A program made the position numbers and the translations under genes. The notes below the pieces were generated by a model. It searched no databases. It had not been told where the DNA came from and worked only from the letters and a program-made list of their open reading frames with translations. Source: Fibrobacter sp. UWB13 (GTDB lineage: Bacteria > Fibrobacterota > Fibrobacteria > Fibrobacterales > Fibrobacteraceae). From it: 64,000 nt of DNA. Position 1 is the stretch's first letter. Every line of letters begins with the position of its first letter. The stretch covers positions 744,001-808,000 of the forward strand of contig NZ_FXAX01000001.1 of assembly GCF_900177805.1 (NCBI RefSeq). Reading direction: 5' to 3'. This document shows positions 26,452 to 34,043 of the stretch, piece after piece.

Positions 26452-27699
26452 CTACCCCGGATAATACACCGTCAAGACATCGGGGCCGATGACAGCGGAT
26501 TCTTTGGCGACGATGTTGGCAGGCAATTCAGGGTATTCGAGGCCAGCCTTGACGACGCCAGACTCGATGAGATTTTCAAGGGATATATCGACAGAAGAAT
26601 CGGTGGAGCGCCAAAGATCGAGGCGGTTCCAGAGAGATTCGCCGTTGAACAGTTCGCGGGCAAGGCGTGCACCCGGTTCCACCATCAATCGGTGCATTCC
26701 ACGAGCAGACAAATCGTCAACCATCGCACGCCAATTTTCAGCAAAGGAATCATTTAGGAGTACAACGCATTCCGCAACATTCAGCAATTTCGGTTGCGCC
26801 ACGCACGAAAACACGATAGGCTTTGCATCACTAGCACTGAAAATTTTCAAACGCGAAATTTCATCAGCAGTAAATTCGTGATGCCCCGCCCAGACGATTT
26901 TCACAGGATTGTTGCCTGCGGCATAACGCACGTCAAGGCCCGGGTTATCGGCAAGGAGCGTGCCCGCACCAACAAGAACAGCATCACTCATCGCACGGAG
27001 TTCATGATTCCAACAGTTTGCGCCTTGCTTTGTAATTGCTAGCGGCAAATGGTTCCCCGCCTTATCCACGCAGCCCATAAAGCCATCCTGAGAAACAGCA
27101 GACTTGACTTCCACAAAGGTGCGCTTGGTGCGTACAAAATAATCATACGCTTCAAAATAGCGTTCGACTTCGGCAAAGACCGCTCGACCTTCGGCTTCAC
27201 GAGAAGCTTTATCCAACGGCAACGAGCTCGTAAACTCAAAGACGCGGCATTCCGTACAAGATTCACCGTTCGAGCAATCCTCGACGCAAGCGAGAATGCA
27301 AGCGTCCACGCCCTCGTGAACTTCAACACCCGCCTCTTCAAGAATCTTGCGAGATTTCCCATGCACAACGGGATTCGGGTCGGAATGTGCAAAATAGACT
27401 TTCTGAATTCCCGCTTCAATAATCGCCTTGGTGCAAGGCGGCGTGCGACCGTAATGGCAACAAGGTTCCAGAGTCACAAAAATAGAGGCTCCGCGAGCGA
27501 GTTCACCCGCATCGCGTAATGCCATGACTTCGGCGTGAGCGCTCCCAGGACGCTGCGTGCGCCCCTTCCCCACGACAATTCCATCTTTGACGACTACGGC
27601 ACCGACCGCCGGATTTGGGCGGCTCTCGCCAATCGCAAAGAAAGCTTGCTCTAAGGCAAACTGCATGAAGTTTGTGATTTCTGGAGTCATTACAGCCAT
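26452..27699 (-). CDS. ribD: Bifunctional riboflavin deaminase/reductase
   Basis: 415 aa. Deaminase domain (1-150) has the zinc motifs HAEVMAL and EPCCHYGRTPPC. The reductase domain (from ~200) has VEVKSAVSQDGFMG, SDAVLVGAGTLLADNPGLDVR and MHRLMVEPGARLARELF. A ~50-residue insertion rich in Cys and acidic residues (DACILACVEDCSNGESCTEC...) separates the two, longer than in E. coli RibD. It carries out pathway steps 2 and 3. No FMN riboswitch was recognised upstream. Confidence 0.94.
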   Translation of the reverse strand: MAVMTPEITNFMQFALEQAFFAIGESRPNPAVGAVVVKDGIVVGKGRTQRPGSAHAEVMALRDAGELARGASIFVTLEPCCHYGRTPPCTKAIIEAGIQKVYFAHSDPNPVVHGKSRKILEEAGVEVHEGVDACILACVEDCSNGESCTECRVFEFTSSLPLDKASREAEGRAVFAEVERYFEAYDYFVRTKRTFVEVKSAVSQDGFMGCVDKAGNHLPLAITKQGANCWNHELRAMSDAVLVGAGTLLADNPGLDVRYAAGNNPVKIVWAGHHEFTADEISRLKIFSASDAKPIVFSCVAQPKLLNVAECVVLLNDSFAENWRAMVDDLSARGMHRLMVEPGARLARELFNGESLWNRLDLWRSTDSSVDISLENLIESGVVKAGLEYPELPANIVAKESAVIGPDVLTVYYPG

Positions 27700-27708
27700 T
27701 TAAATTTC

Positions 27709-27825
27709 ACTGGATCCTGCTCCTTCGAACCTAAGAATTGTAAGGTAATAAATCACCAACAATTCTATATCAACCCTTACGGGTTTCAGGATGACGAGTC
27801 TGGATGACTGGGTTTCAGGATGACG
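27709..27825. repeat. Dispersed GGATCC...AGGATGAC repeat, copy B (compound)
   Basis: CTGGATCCTGCTCC, then an inverted pair AGAATTGT/ACAATTCT, then two AGGATGAC ends (GGGTTTCAGGATGAC twice). It fills most of the space between ribD and the rhodanese gene. Confidence 0.65.
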
Positions 27826-27832
27826 TTAGCAC

Positions 27833-28273
27833 TTAGTTCTGCGGCGGGAGAGCGAGGATGCCACCTTCGACGTTGAACACACGGGTGTAACCGTTTTCAA
27901 CGAGGAACTTGGAAGCGGCCATGCTGCGTTTGCCACTGCGGCAGTAAATCAGCAAATCCTTGTCCTTCGGGAATTCGCTCAAGCGCTGCGGCATTTCCTG
28001 AAGCGGAATATTAATTGCAGTTGGAGCAGCCATGCCCTTTGCCACTTCGGCCGGGGTACGCACGTCAATAAGGACAGCACCAGCCTTATGCATTTCAAAA
28101 GCCTTTTGCCAATCCACAGTCGTAATCGGAGCTACTTTCTGTTCAACAACAGCTGCGGCCGGCTGGACAGCCTCGACCTTTTTAGCAACAGCCTGCGGCT
28201 TCGGTTCTTCAGAAGAATTGCAAGCCGTCGTAAGTAACATGGCACAGAAAGAAATAGCCAAAAATTTATTCAT
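27833..28273 (-). CDS. Rhodanese-domain lipoprotein
   Basis: 146 aa. Signal peptide with Cys at LLTTAC (residue 18), then an Ala/Val/Lys linker. The rhodanese domain follows at ~50-145: VLIDVRTPAEVAKGM, INIPLQEM, and the active-site loop YCRSGKRSMAAS with Cys at the catalytic position. Short single-domain rhodaneses move sulfane sulfur; a periplasmic, lipid-anchored form suggests an envelope role in sulfur or redox chemistry. Substrate unknown. It stands alone between dispersed repeats. Confidence 0.88.
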   Translation of the reverse strand: MNKFLAISFCAMLLTTACNSSEEPKPQAVAKKVEAVQPAAAVVEQKVAPITTVDWQKAFEMHKAGAVLIDVRTPAEVAKGMAAPTAINIPLQEMPQRLSEFPKDKDLLIYCRSGKRSMAASKFLVENGYTRVFNVEGGILALPPQN

Positions 28274-28344
28274 TTACGTACTCCTTGAAAATACAAAGTA
28301 AAAGATAACTGTTTTTTTAAGATCAAATAAAATATGCGCTGAAT

Positions 28345-28400
28345 TCTTCACCCCTTTGGGGGTCAGAATGACGTAATATTCTTTGGGATTCAGAATGAGA
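28345..28400. repeat. Dispersed repeat, copy C
   Basis: TTCACCCCTTTGGGGGTCAGAATGAC, then a partial second end (GATTCAGAATGAGAT). It contains the hairpin ACCCC/TTT/GGGGGT and lies between the rhodanese and hydrolase genes. It could also act as a weak terminator. Confidence 0.55.
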
Positions 28401-28406
28401 TAGCAT

Positions 28407-29576
28407 TTAATCTTTCTTTACATGGGAATCGATAAAACCAAACGCTTCTTGGTAAGCCTTATCGCGAACATCCTTGCGAGAGAGGAACAAGTCGTGCAAG
28501 CCATCGGGAATTGTACGCGTCGTTACCTTTTCGCCCAAATTCGGAGCCCATTCCTGGATGTGATCCACGTTCAGCACCCCATCACAATGCATGTAATCGT
28601 CCGTCCATTCATCGCCATCTTCAGAGCAATCGCCATGCATCACAAGCACCGGAGACTTAATATCAAGCTTGGAGTGAACACGCTTTTGACCATTCATAAT
28701 GGCACGGAGCCAACCCAAAAATTGTTCCGGGCGAGATTCACTTTTTAAATTTTCGTTGTATTCCCATTCACCCTTTTCATGTTTCAAAAGGGAGTAGGCA
28801 TAGTTGGGATTTCCCGTAGAACCGACAGAAAAATCCGGCAAGAATATGGACAAGTCCGCAATAATAGGGAGCCCAATTTTACGCAGGAACCAATTAAAGT
28901 TCATATCCAAGAACGGGCTGTTGAGCACAAGTGCCGCAAAATGTTCATCACTACGGTCATTCACGTAAAGTGACGAAATCAAGCCACCCTGGGAATGCGC
29001 CACAATCACAAACGGAACGCGTTCCGCCTCTTCGTAATCGTCCACGGCAATTTTTTTGCTGAGTTCTACAGCGACATCCAGTTCAGCGTAAAATTCCTTG
29101 ATATTACGCATGTCACCACGCGGTTCGCCATCCACATACGAACGTCCGCAATAGTGCAAATCAATCGCAAAGAATGCAAAGCCCGCAGAATCCGCCTTTT
29201 CGGCTAGTTCCTTCTGGAAGAAGTAATCGTTGTAGCCATGCACGTACAAGATGATACCACGCAAGCTCACGTTATTCTGCGAATCTGCACGCGGAGAACT
29301 CCCAAATGGATACTCAATCAACGTCGAGCGGAAAACTTCCTCGCTATCGGGGCTCGTTTCAATCGGGTAAACTTTAAAAGGCTCGCCGAGTTCCATGTCC
29401 ACCTGCACTTTAGACAGGGACTTTTCAATAATATCGGGATCCACATCAATCTTGGACGTACTATCCAATATCACATCGTGCATCGCTTCGGCATTCGCAA
29501 AATACACATAAACCGCCGATGCAATAAAGAAAAGCACCAGCGGAATAATCATGACGATTATTTTAACTTTTTTCAT
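28407..29576 (-). CDS. Membrane-anchored alpha/beta hydrolase (S33/lysophospholipase-like)
   Basis: 389 aa. An N-terminal membrane helix (VKIIVMIIPLVLFFIASAVYVYF) probably anchors it with the enzyme outside the cytoplasm. The hydrolase core has LRGIILYVHGYNDYFF (oxyanion strand), the nucleophile elbow VAHSQGG with Ser, DLHYCGRSYVDGEPRGD typical of the monoacylglycerol-lipase branch, VLVMHGDCSEDGD near the acid position, and IPDGLHDLFLS with the catalytic His. Likely an esterase or lysophospholipase. Substrate not predictable; it is monocistronic by spacing. Confidence 0.85.
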   Translation of the reverse strand: MKKVKIIVMIIPLVLFFIASAVYVYFANAEAMHDVILDSTSKIDVDPDIIEKSLSKVQVDMELGEPFKVYPIETSPDSEEVFRSTLIEYPFGSSPRADSQNNVSLRGIILYVHGYNDYFFQKELAEKADSAGFAFFAIDLHYCGRSYVDGEPRGDMRNIKEFYAELDVAVELSKKIAVDDYEEAERVPFVIVAHSQGGLISSLYVNDRSDEHFAALVLNSPFLDMNFNWFLRKIGLPIIADLSIFLPDFSVGSTGNPNYAYSLLKHEKGEWEYNENLKSESRPEQFLGWLRAIMNGQKRVHSKLDIKSPVLVMHGDCSEDGDEWTDDYMHCDGVLNVDHIQEWAPNLGEKVTTRTIPDGLHDLFLSRKDVRDKAYQEAFGFIDSHVKKD

Positions 29577-29612
29577 GAGCTACATAATACTAAAATTAGC
29601 GACGCTCGGTCA

Positions 29613-31361
29613 TTACGATAGGAGTTGCATCACGTCTTTTGCGACCTGCGACGGATTCAAGTGATTTTTCTCACAGAGATCCGCAAAGCTCACCTTGTCG
29701 TAGAATTCCTTGTAAAGCCCACGCACAAGCACTTTCGCCTTTGATTCGCCAAGAGCTGCAGCCACCTTCTGACCAAAACCGCCCTCAACCACGCCATTTT
29801 CGAGCGTGACAAACACATCGTGAGTCTTTGCAAGTTCCAAAAGCAAATCCTTATCCACACCGCTTGCATAACGCGGGTTCACAAGCGTTGCATCAATACC
29901 TTCGCGACGCAGTTCAAGCGCCACAGCTGCGGCACGCTGGTAGAAATCGCCAAGACCAATCAAAGCTACGCGCTCGCCACGATGCACGACCTTAAACTTG
30001 TTGAGTCTGGAGTAATCCTTCTCGAAAATATCACTCCTATGGTGCACGGCATTCGGAATGCGGATTGCCACCGGATGTTCCGTCTGGTCAATCGCCCAGT
30101 CCGCCATCGTCTTGAATTCTTCGACGCATGTCGGGCAAAGATAAACTAAGTTCGGAATATTGCTAAGCATCGGGATATCGAAAATGCAGAGGTGCGTCGT
30201 ATCGTTCATACCATCTGCACCCGACATTGTCACGAGAATCGTAGCGGGATTATTGTTCACGCACAAGTCCTGCGAAAGCTGGTCGTAGGTGCGTTGGATA
30301 AACGTGCCATGGGTACTGTAAATCGGCTTTGCCCCGCCCTTTGCAAGCCCAGATGCAAGAGCCACCGCATGTTCTTCAGCGATACCCACATCTATGTACT
30401 GCTTGCCAGCCTCCTTACGGCGAGCCGTATGGAAGCCGATTCCCGCCGGAACTGCGGAATGTATCACGACAACCTTCGGGTCACTCTTGATTTTTGCCAT
30501 CAGATAAAGGCCGAGAATTTCACCGTAATTTTCGCCACTGCCCCAATTGATTTCGCCCGTTTCGATGTTGAACGGAGCCGCCCAATGCCAGCCTTCGCGG
30601 TTTTGTTCGGCATAGGAATAGCCACGGCCTTTTTGCGTATGCAGATGCACCACGACCGGGCGCGTCGAATTTTTCACGGACTTGAAAATTTCAATGAGCG
30701 AAGCGATATCGTTACCTTGTTCAAGGTACTTGTAATCAAAGCCAAGAGACTTGAAGTAATTGTTTTCAGACTTGCCTGCAGTCGCGCGGAGATTCGCCAA
30801 GGACTTGTAAAGCCCGCCGTGGTTTTCGGCAATGGACATTTCGTTATCGTTCACCACAACGATAAAATTCGTAGCGTATTCGCCTGCATTGTCAAGGCCT
30901 TCAAACGCTTCGCCACCGCTCAAGGAACCGTCACCAATTACAGCAATCACATTGCCCGATTCACGCAGCACATCGCGAGCAGTCGCAAGGCCAAGCGCAA
31001 GGCTCACCGACGTAGAGGTATGCCCCACCATAAAAAAATCGTGTTCGCTTTCGGTCGGTTCGCTATAGCCCGTCACATCGCCGTAATGCGATTCTTCCAA
31101 GAACGCCTGGGCGCGGCCCGTGAGCATTTTGTGGCTGTAGCTCTGATGGCTCACGTCGTAAACAATCTTGTCCTTTGGAGAATCGAAAACGTAGTGGAGC
31201 GCAATCGTCCCTTCGACAAAGCCGAGGTTAGGTGCCACGTGACCGCCACGCTTAGAAAGCTTTTTAAGGAGTGCTGTGCGCATTTCGGCGGCAAGCTGTT
31301 CGAGACTCTTGATGTCCAACGCTTTCACGTCGGCTGGGGACTTGATTTTTTCTAGAAGCAT
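29613..31361 (-). CDS. dxs: 1-deoxy-D-xylulose-5-phosphate synthase-like enzyme
   Basis: 582 aa, shorter than typical DXS (~620-640). TPP-binding GDGSLSGGEAFEGLDNAGEY...NDNEMSIAEN and the phosphate/His region VSHQSYSHKMLTGR are visible. The transketolase pyrimidine domain IDVGIAEEHAVALASGLAKGG holds the catalytic Glu. Family reaction: pyruvate plus glyceraldehyde 3-phosphate to DXP for isoprenoids, thiamine and pyridoxal. Several DXS signature residues differ (VSHQSY for VGHQAY; GMNDTTHLCIFDIP for the usual GVFDI), placing it in a divergent short branch, so a related acyloin reaction is possible. No other isoprenoid gene is near. Confidence 0.8.
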   Translation of the reverse strand: MLLEKIKSPADVKALDIKSLEQLAAEMRTALLKKLSKRGGHVAPNLGFVEGTIALHYVFDSPKDKIVYDVSHQSYSHKMLTGRAQAFLEESHYGDVTGYSEPTESEHDFFMVGHTSTSVSLALGLATARDVLRESGNVIAVIGDGSLSGGEAFEGLDNAGEYATNFIVVVNDNEMSIAENHGGLYKSLANLRATAGKSENNYFKSLGFDYKYLEQGNDIASLIEIFKSVKNSTRPVVVHLHTQKGRGYSYAEQNREGWHWAAPFNIETGEINWGSGENYGEILGLYLMAKIKSDPKVVVIHSAVPAGIGFHTARRKEAGKQYIDVGIAEEHAVALASGLAKGGAKPIYSTHGTFIQRTYDQLSQDLCVNNNPATILVTMSGADGMNDTTHLCIFDIPMLSNIPNLVYLCPTCVEEFKTMADWAIDQTEHPVAIRIPNAVHHRSDIFEKDYSRLNKFKVVHRGERVALIGLGDFYQRAAAVALELRREGIDATLVNPRYASGVDKDLLLELAKTHDVFVTLENGVVEGGFGQKVAAALGESKAKVLVRGLYKEFYDKVSFADLCEKNHLNPSQVAKDVMQLLS

Positions 31362-31370
31362 GAGACCTCA

Positions 31371-31392
31371 TGATGCCCGTCAAGCGGGGATA
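31371..31392. repeat. Short CCCGTCAAGCGGGGA repeat fragment
   Basis: TGATGCCCGTCAAGCGGGGA begins 10 bp before the dxs start. It resembles the ATCCCCGTCAAGCGAGGA part of the copy at 62421. Confidence 0.4.
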
Positions 31393-31429
31393 ATACATTG
31401 CGATAGAAAAACTTTTAAAATAATATATA

Positions 31430-31463
31430 CAAAAACGCCCGCAAAAATTGAGATTTCCGCGGG
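31430..31463 (-). terminator. Terminator after the small Cys protein gene
   Basis: On the minus strand CCCGC (31463-31459), a 16-nt loop and GCGGG (31442-31438) are followed by a T-run (31435-31431). It separates the 31489 gene from dxs. Confidence 0.6.
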
Positions 31464-31488
31464 ATTTTGTTACATAAGTATACAGAAG

Positions 31489-31755
31489 CTACAGCACGTA
31501 AAGCGCAAGAACAACAACTAGTGCAATAAACGGGAGCACAAAAAGCGCAAGGAATCGCAAGCAATAAAGAGCGACTTTCATATTCCAGAAGAAAAGCCGC
31601 CACCTTCCCTGCTTAGTCTTGCGGATTTCGGCCTGACAATCGGGGCAGATATTGCCGATTTTATTGCGATAACGGATGGCAAGGTTACTTTCCATCGGGG
31701 ACATCCCCACCTTGTCATTAAATTCCTTTTTGCAAATTGAACATGTACTTAGCAT
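31489..31755 (-). CDS. Small membrane protein with two Cys pairs
   Basis: 88 aa. The N-terminal half has CSIC (residues 5-8) and CPDC (~37-40), spaced as in a zinc ribbon or rubredoxin-like knuckle, in a soluble basic segment. The C-terminal half has a hydrophobic stretch (VALYCLRFLALFVLPFIALVVVLALYVL) long enough for one long or two tight helices. No family recognised. It may be a zinc-binding membrane protein. It has a terminator and a heptad repeat on either side, so it is probably monocistronic. Confidence 0.65.
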   Translation of the reverse strand: MLSTCSICKKEFNDKVGMSPMESNLAIRYRNKIGNICPDCQAEIRKTKQGRWRLFFWNMKVALYCLRFLALFVLPFIALVVVLALYVL

Positions 31756-31776
31756 GCTGCTAATATAACAATTTAG

Positions 31777-31863
31777 TTATTAGTCATTAGTCTTTAGTCA
31801 GTAGATTTAAGTTTGGCGCCAATGGCGCGGTTATAAAACCATTGACTATTAACCAATGACCAA
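31777..31863. repeat. Heptad repeat element, copy 4 (complete)
   Basis: Four 7-bp units (31777-31804), then the core AGTTTGGCGCC/AAT/GGCGCGGTTATA (31810-31835) with a hairpin, then inverted units (31841-31861). This copy shows the full mirrored structure. It ends 4 bp from the lipoprotein stop. Confidence 0.85.
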
Positions 31864-31866
31864 AGT

Positions 31867-32928
31867 CTAAATTCCCTTAAAGAGCGTAGTTATTTCCAGG
31901 GAGCCACTATTTCCTTTAAAAGAATGTCCATTATAATAACTGTATTTCAATTTCCAAGTAATCAAAGTATCTTTTTCTAAAGACGCTTCAAGATTATTCC
32001 AAAGATAGAATGGCTTTTTGTTGTATAACGTGGGATAAGTCGTAAGCATTGATATTGGACGAAGAATATCTTTATAAATACAGACACGTAAAGAATCTTC
32101 CTTCGTTGTGCACTTTGTAGTATTCGAAGCCCAGTCCGGCAAGCCCTCCACTGTAACGGTATATGCCGAGAACAAAGTATCTATTCCAAAGATTGGCTTT
32201 TGCGTGTCGAGCGAATCTAGCGCATTGCGGAATGTAGCCGTATCAAATGCTGGCGCATTGATGGCAGGAACATAATCCGTCCAAGCTCTTGGACCATAAT
32301 TCAAGAAAGTTGTGTCACGAGCAATTGTTCGATATGTTTTATGAAGAACATCATGGAAAACAGTATCACGCACACAGCGATACCCCGGTTGAGAACACAG
32401 TGGCTCATTCGTTATTAATACAGGATCTAAACGAACGACAGCAACCTCGGCAGAACTCGTTGCAAGATTATCTGTCTGATTATACATATAACACACACTG
32501 GAAATTTCGCAACTAAACGTCTTTTGCGTATCAGAGGAATCAAGATTGCAATAAACAGGAACTCTACCGCATGGGCCTGAAGTCCCACTTTTTGCAGCAC
32601 TTTGCTTAGTAAGTGTATCGTATTTTTCCGTATAACGATCAAAATAAATAAAGCTGGTGTACTTTTCATTGCCTGTAATCAAAGTATCGTCGTAAACAGT
32701 GTCCTTATAAACATTCAAGACACTATGAACAAAAATGGTATCACAAAAAGTACGCAACGAGTCCAACTGTTCCTGAGTTTTGTACTTTAACATATCAATC
32801 GTACATTTGCCATCCGGAGTGTAACTTATCGGTTCCGAAATTGATTCCGGACCAGATGTTGAGCTATTGCACGATGCGAACAACGCCGCCACCGAAGAAA
32901 GCAAAAGAGTTTGGACTAAATTTTTCAT
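31867..32928 (-). CDS. Hypothetical lipoprotein
   Basis: 353 aa. Lipobox LFASC near residue 20, then NSSTSGP. The body is rich in Thr, Tyr, Asp and Cys (at least nine Cys after the lipid Cys) and holds repeated DTxx phrases: KDTVYDDTLI, RDTVFHDVL, ARDTTFLNYG and EKDTLITWKL. No known domain recognised. The even Cys number hints at disulfides and an extracytoplasmic location. A heptad element lies just after its stop. Confidence 0.78.
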   Translation of the reverse strand: MKNLVQTLLLSSVAALFASCNSSTSGPESISEPISYTPDGKCTIDMLKYKTQEQLDSLRTFCDTIFVHSVLNVYKDTVYDDTLITGNEKYTSFIYFDRYTEKYDTLTKQSAAKSGTSGPCGRVPVYCNLDSSDTQKTFSCEISSVCYMYNQTDNLATSSAEVAVVRLDPVLITNEPLCSQPGYRCVRDTVFHDVLHKTYRTIARDTTFLNYGPRAWTDYVPAINAPAFDTATFRNALDSLDTQKPIFGIDTLFSAYTVTVEGLPDWASNTTKCTTKEDSLRVCIYKDILRPISMLTTYPTLYNKKPFYLWNNLEASLEKDTLITWKLKYSYYNGHSFKGNSGSLEITTLFKGI

Positions 32929-33049
32929 GTAAATAAAACTATAAAATGATTACAGAAAAGCGAGTGCAAAAATGAATGAAAAACGGGCGTGGACGCAAGA
33001 AACTACGCAAAAAAAAGTCAAAATGTATTATATAGAACTTAGTTGTTTG

Positions 33050-33115
33050 TAATTGGTCACTAGTCAATAGTCATTAGTCAGTAGATTTTAGTTTGGCACC
33101 TACGGTGCGACTATT
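33050..33115. repeat. Heptad repeat element, copy 5
   Basis: Four 7-bp units (33057-33084) and the core AGTTTGGCACC/TAC/GGTGCGACTATT (33090-33115). It ends right at the stop codon of the EamA gene (33116-33118). The inverted heptads are absent. Rest of the 32929-33115 gap shows nothing else. Confidence 0.82.
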
Positions 33116-34009
33116 CTACTTTTTCACAGCCACCAGCATGGTAGAACCGAGAATCAAGGCGATACCCGCAATAATGCGAGTCGTTAGCGTTTCGCCGAAT
33201 ACAGTCACGCCAATGGTCACGGCGGTCACGGGTTCAAGCGCCCCGAGAATTGCCGTGGGTGTGGAGCCGATGATTTTCACAGCCTTGACCATGAAGATAA
33301 GCGAAAGCACCGTCGGCACGAGGCCAAGCATAAAGCCCCAGCCCCACGAACTTGCCTGCGTAAAAACCGGTGGGAATCCAGAGCCAAGCGTCACGGAATA
33401 AAGCAACAGAAAGCACAAGCAAAAACAGATGGCGTAAAAAGTCATCTTCACGGAGCCCATCTGTAGGTTCACACGATTCGCCATCACGATGTAAATGGCG
33501 TAAGTAAACGAGGAAATAAAGACCAATAGCCAGCCGATGGAACTTACAGAAAAGCCTTTATCACCGTTGTACAAAAGCGAGACCCCCACCATCGAAACTG
33601 CGATAGACGCTATCACGCTCTTTTTCATTTTTTCTTTGAAAAATAGCGACATGATAACCGCCACTTCAAGTGGATACAAGAAAAGGAGCGTTGAGGCAAG
33701 CCCTGCATCCATGTACTTGAACGAGGCATAATACATTAGGGAACTAATTGCAAAAAAGAAGCCGAATGCCACGAGAATTTTGCATTCACGAGCATTGATT
33801 TTGAAGCTCATTTTTTGCAACAGCATAATTGCAAAAAGGAGAATCGCCCCCGTAAAGAAACGATAAAAAAGGACTGTTTCTGTCGAATAGCCTTGCGCAT
33901 AGAGATGCAACGCACCCAGCGGATTCGTGCCGTAGCAAATGGCGGACGCCGCCGCAAAAGCGAAACCTTTCAGAGAAGGCAGACGAGAGACGAAAGACGA
34001 GAGAATCAT
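33116..34009 (-). CDS. EamA-family (DMT) transporter
   Basis: 297 aa from ATG 34009; a start at 34072 would overlap smc by 29 bp and add a region not typical of the family. About ten hydrophobic helices in two homologous halves, with the EamA patterns AICYGTNPLGALHLY...RFFTGAILL in the first and FTYAIYIVMANRVN, GALEPVTAVTIGVTVFGETLT in the second. It should export a small metabolite; the substrate cannot be inferred. It lies immediately downstream of smc on the same strand. Confidence 0.88.
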   Translation of the reverse strand: MILSSFVSRLPSLKGFAFAAASAICYGTNPLGALHLYAQGYSTETVLFYRFFTGAILLFAIMLLQKMSFKINARECKILVAFGFFFAISSLMYYASFKYMDAGLASTLLFLYPLEVAVIMSLFFKEKMKKSVIASIAVSMVGVSLLYNGDKGFSVSSIGWLLVFISSFTYAIYIVMANRVNLQMGSVKMTFYAICFCLCFLLLYSVTLGSGFPPVFTQASSWGWGFMLGLVPTVLSLIFMVKAVKIIGSTPTAILGALEPVTAVTIGVTVFGETLTTRIIAGIALILGSTMLVAVKK

Positions 34010-34043
34010 GGATGACAAAAAAACGACAATAGAGCCGAGCGGT

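Noticed and set aside
27700-27832. FMN riboswitch before ribD
   Set aside because: The sequence is explained by dispersed repeat copy B; no conserved RFN core bases were recognised.
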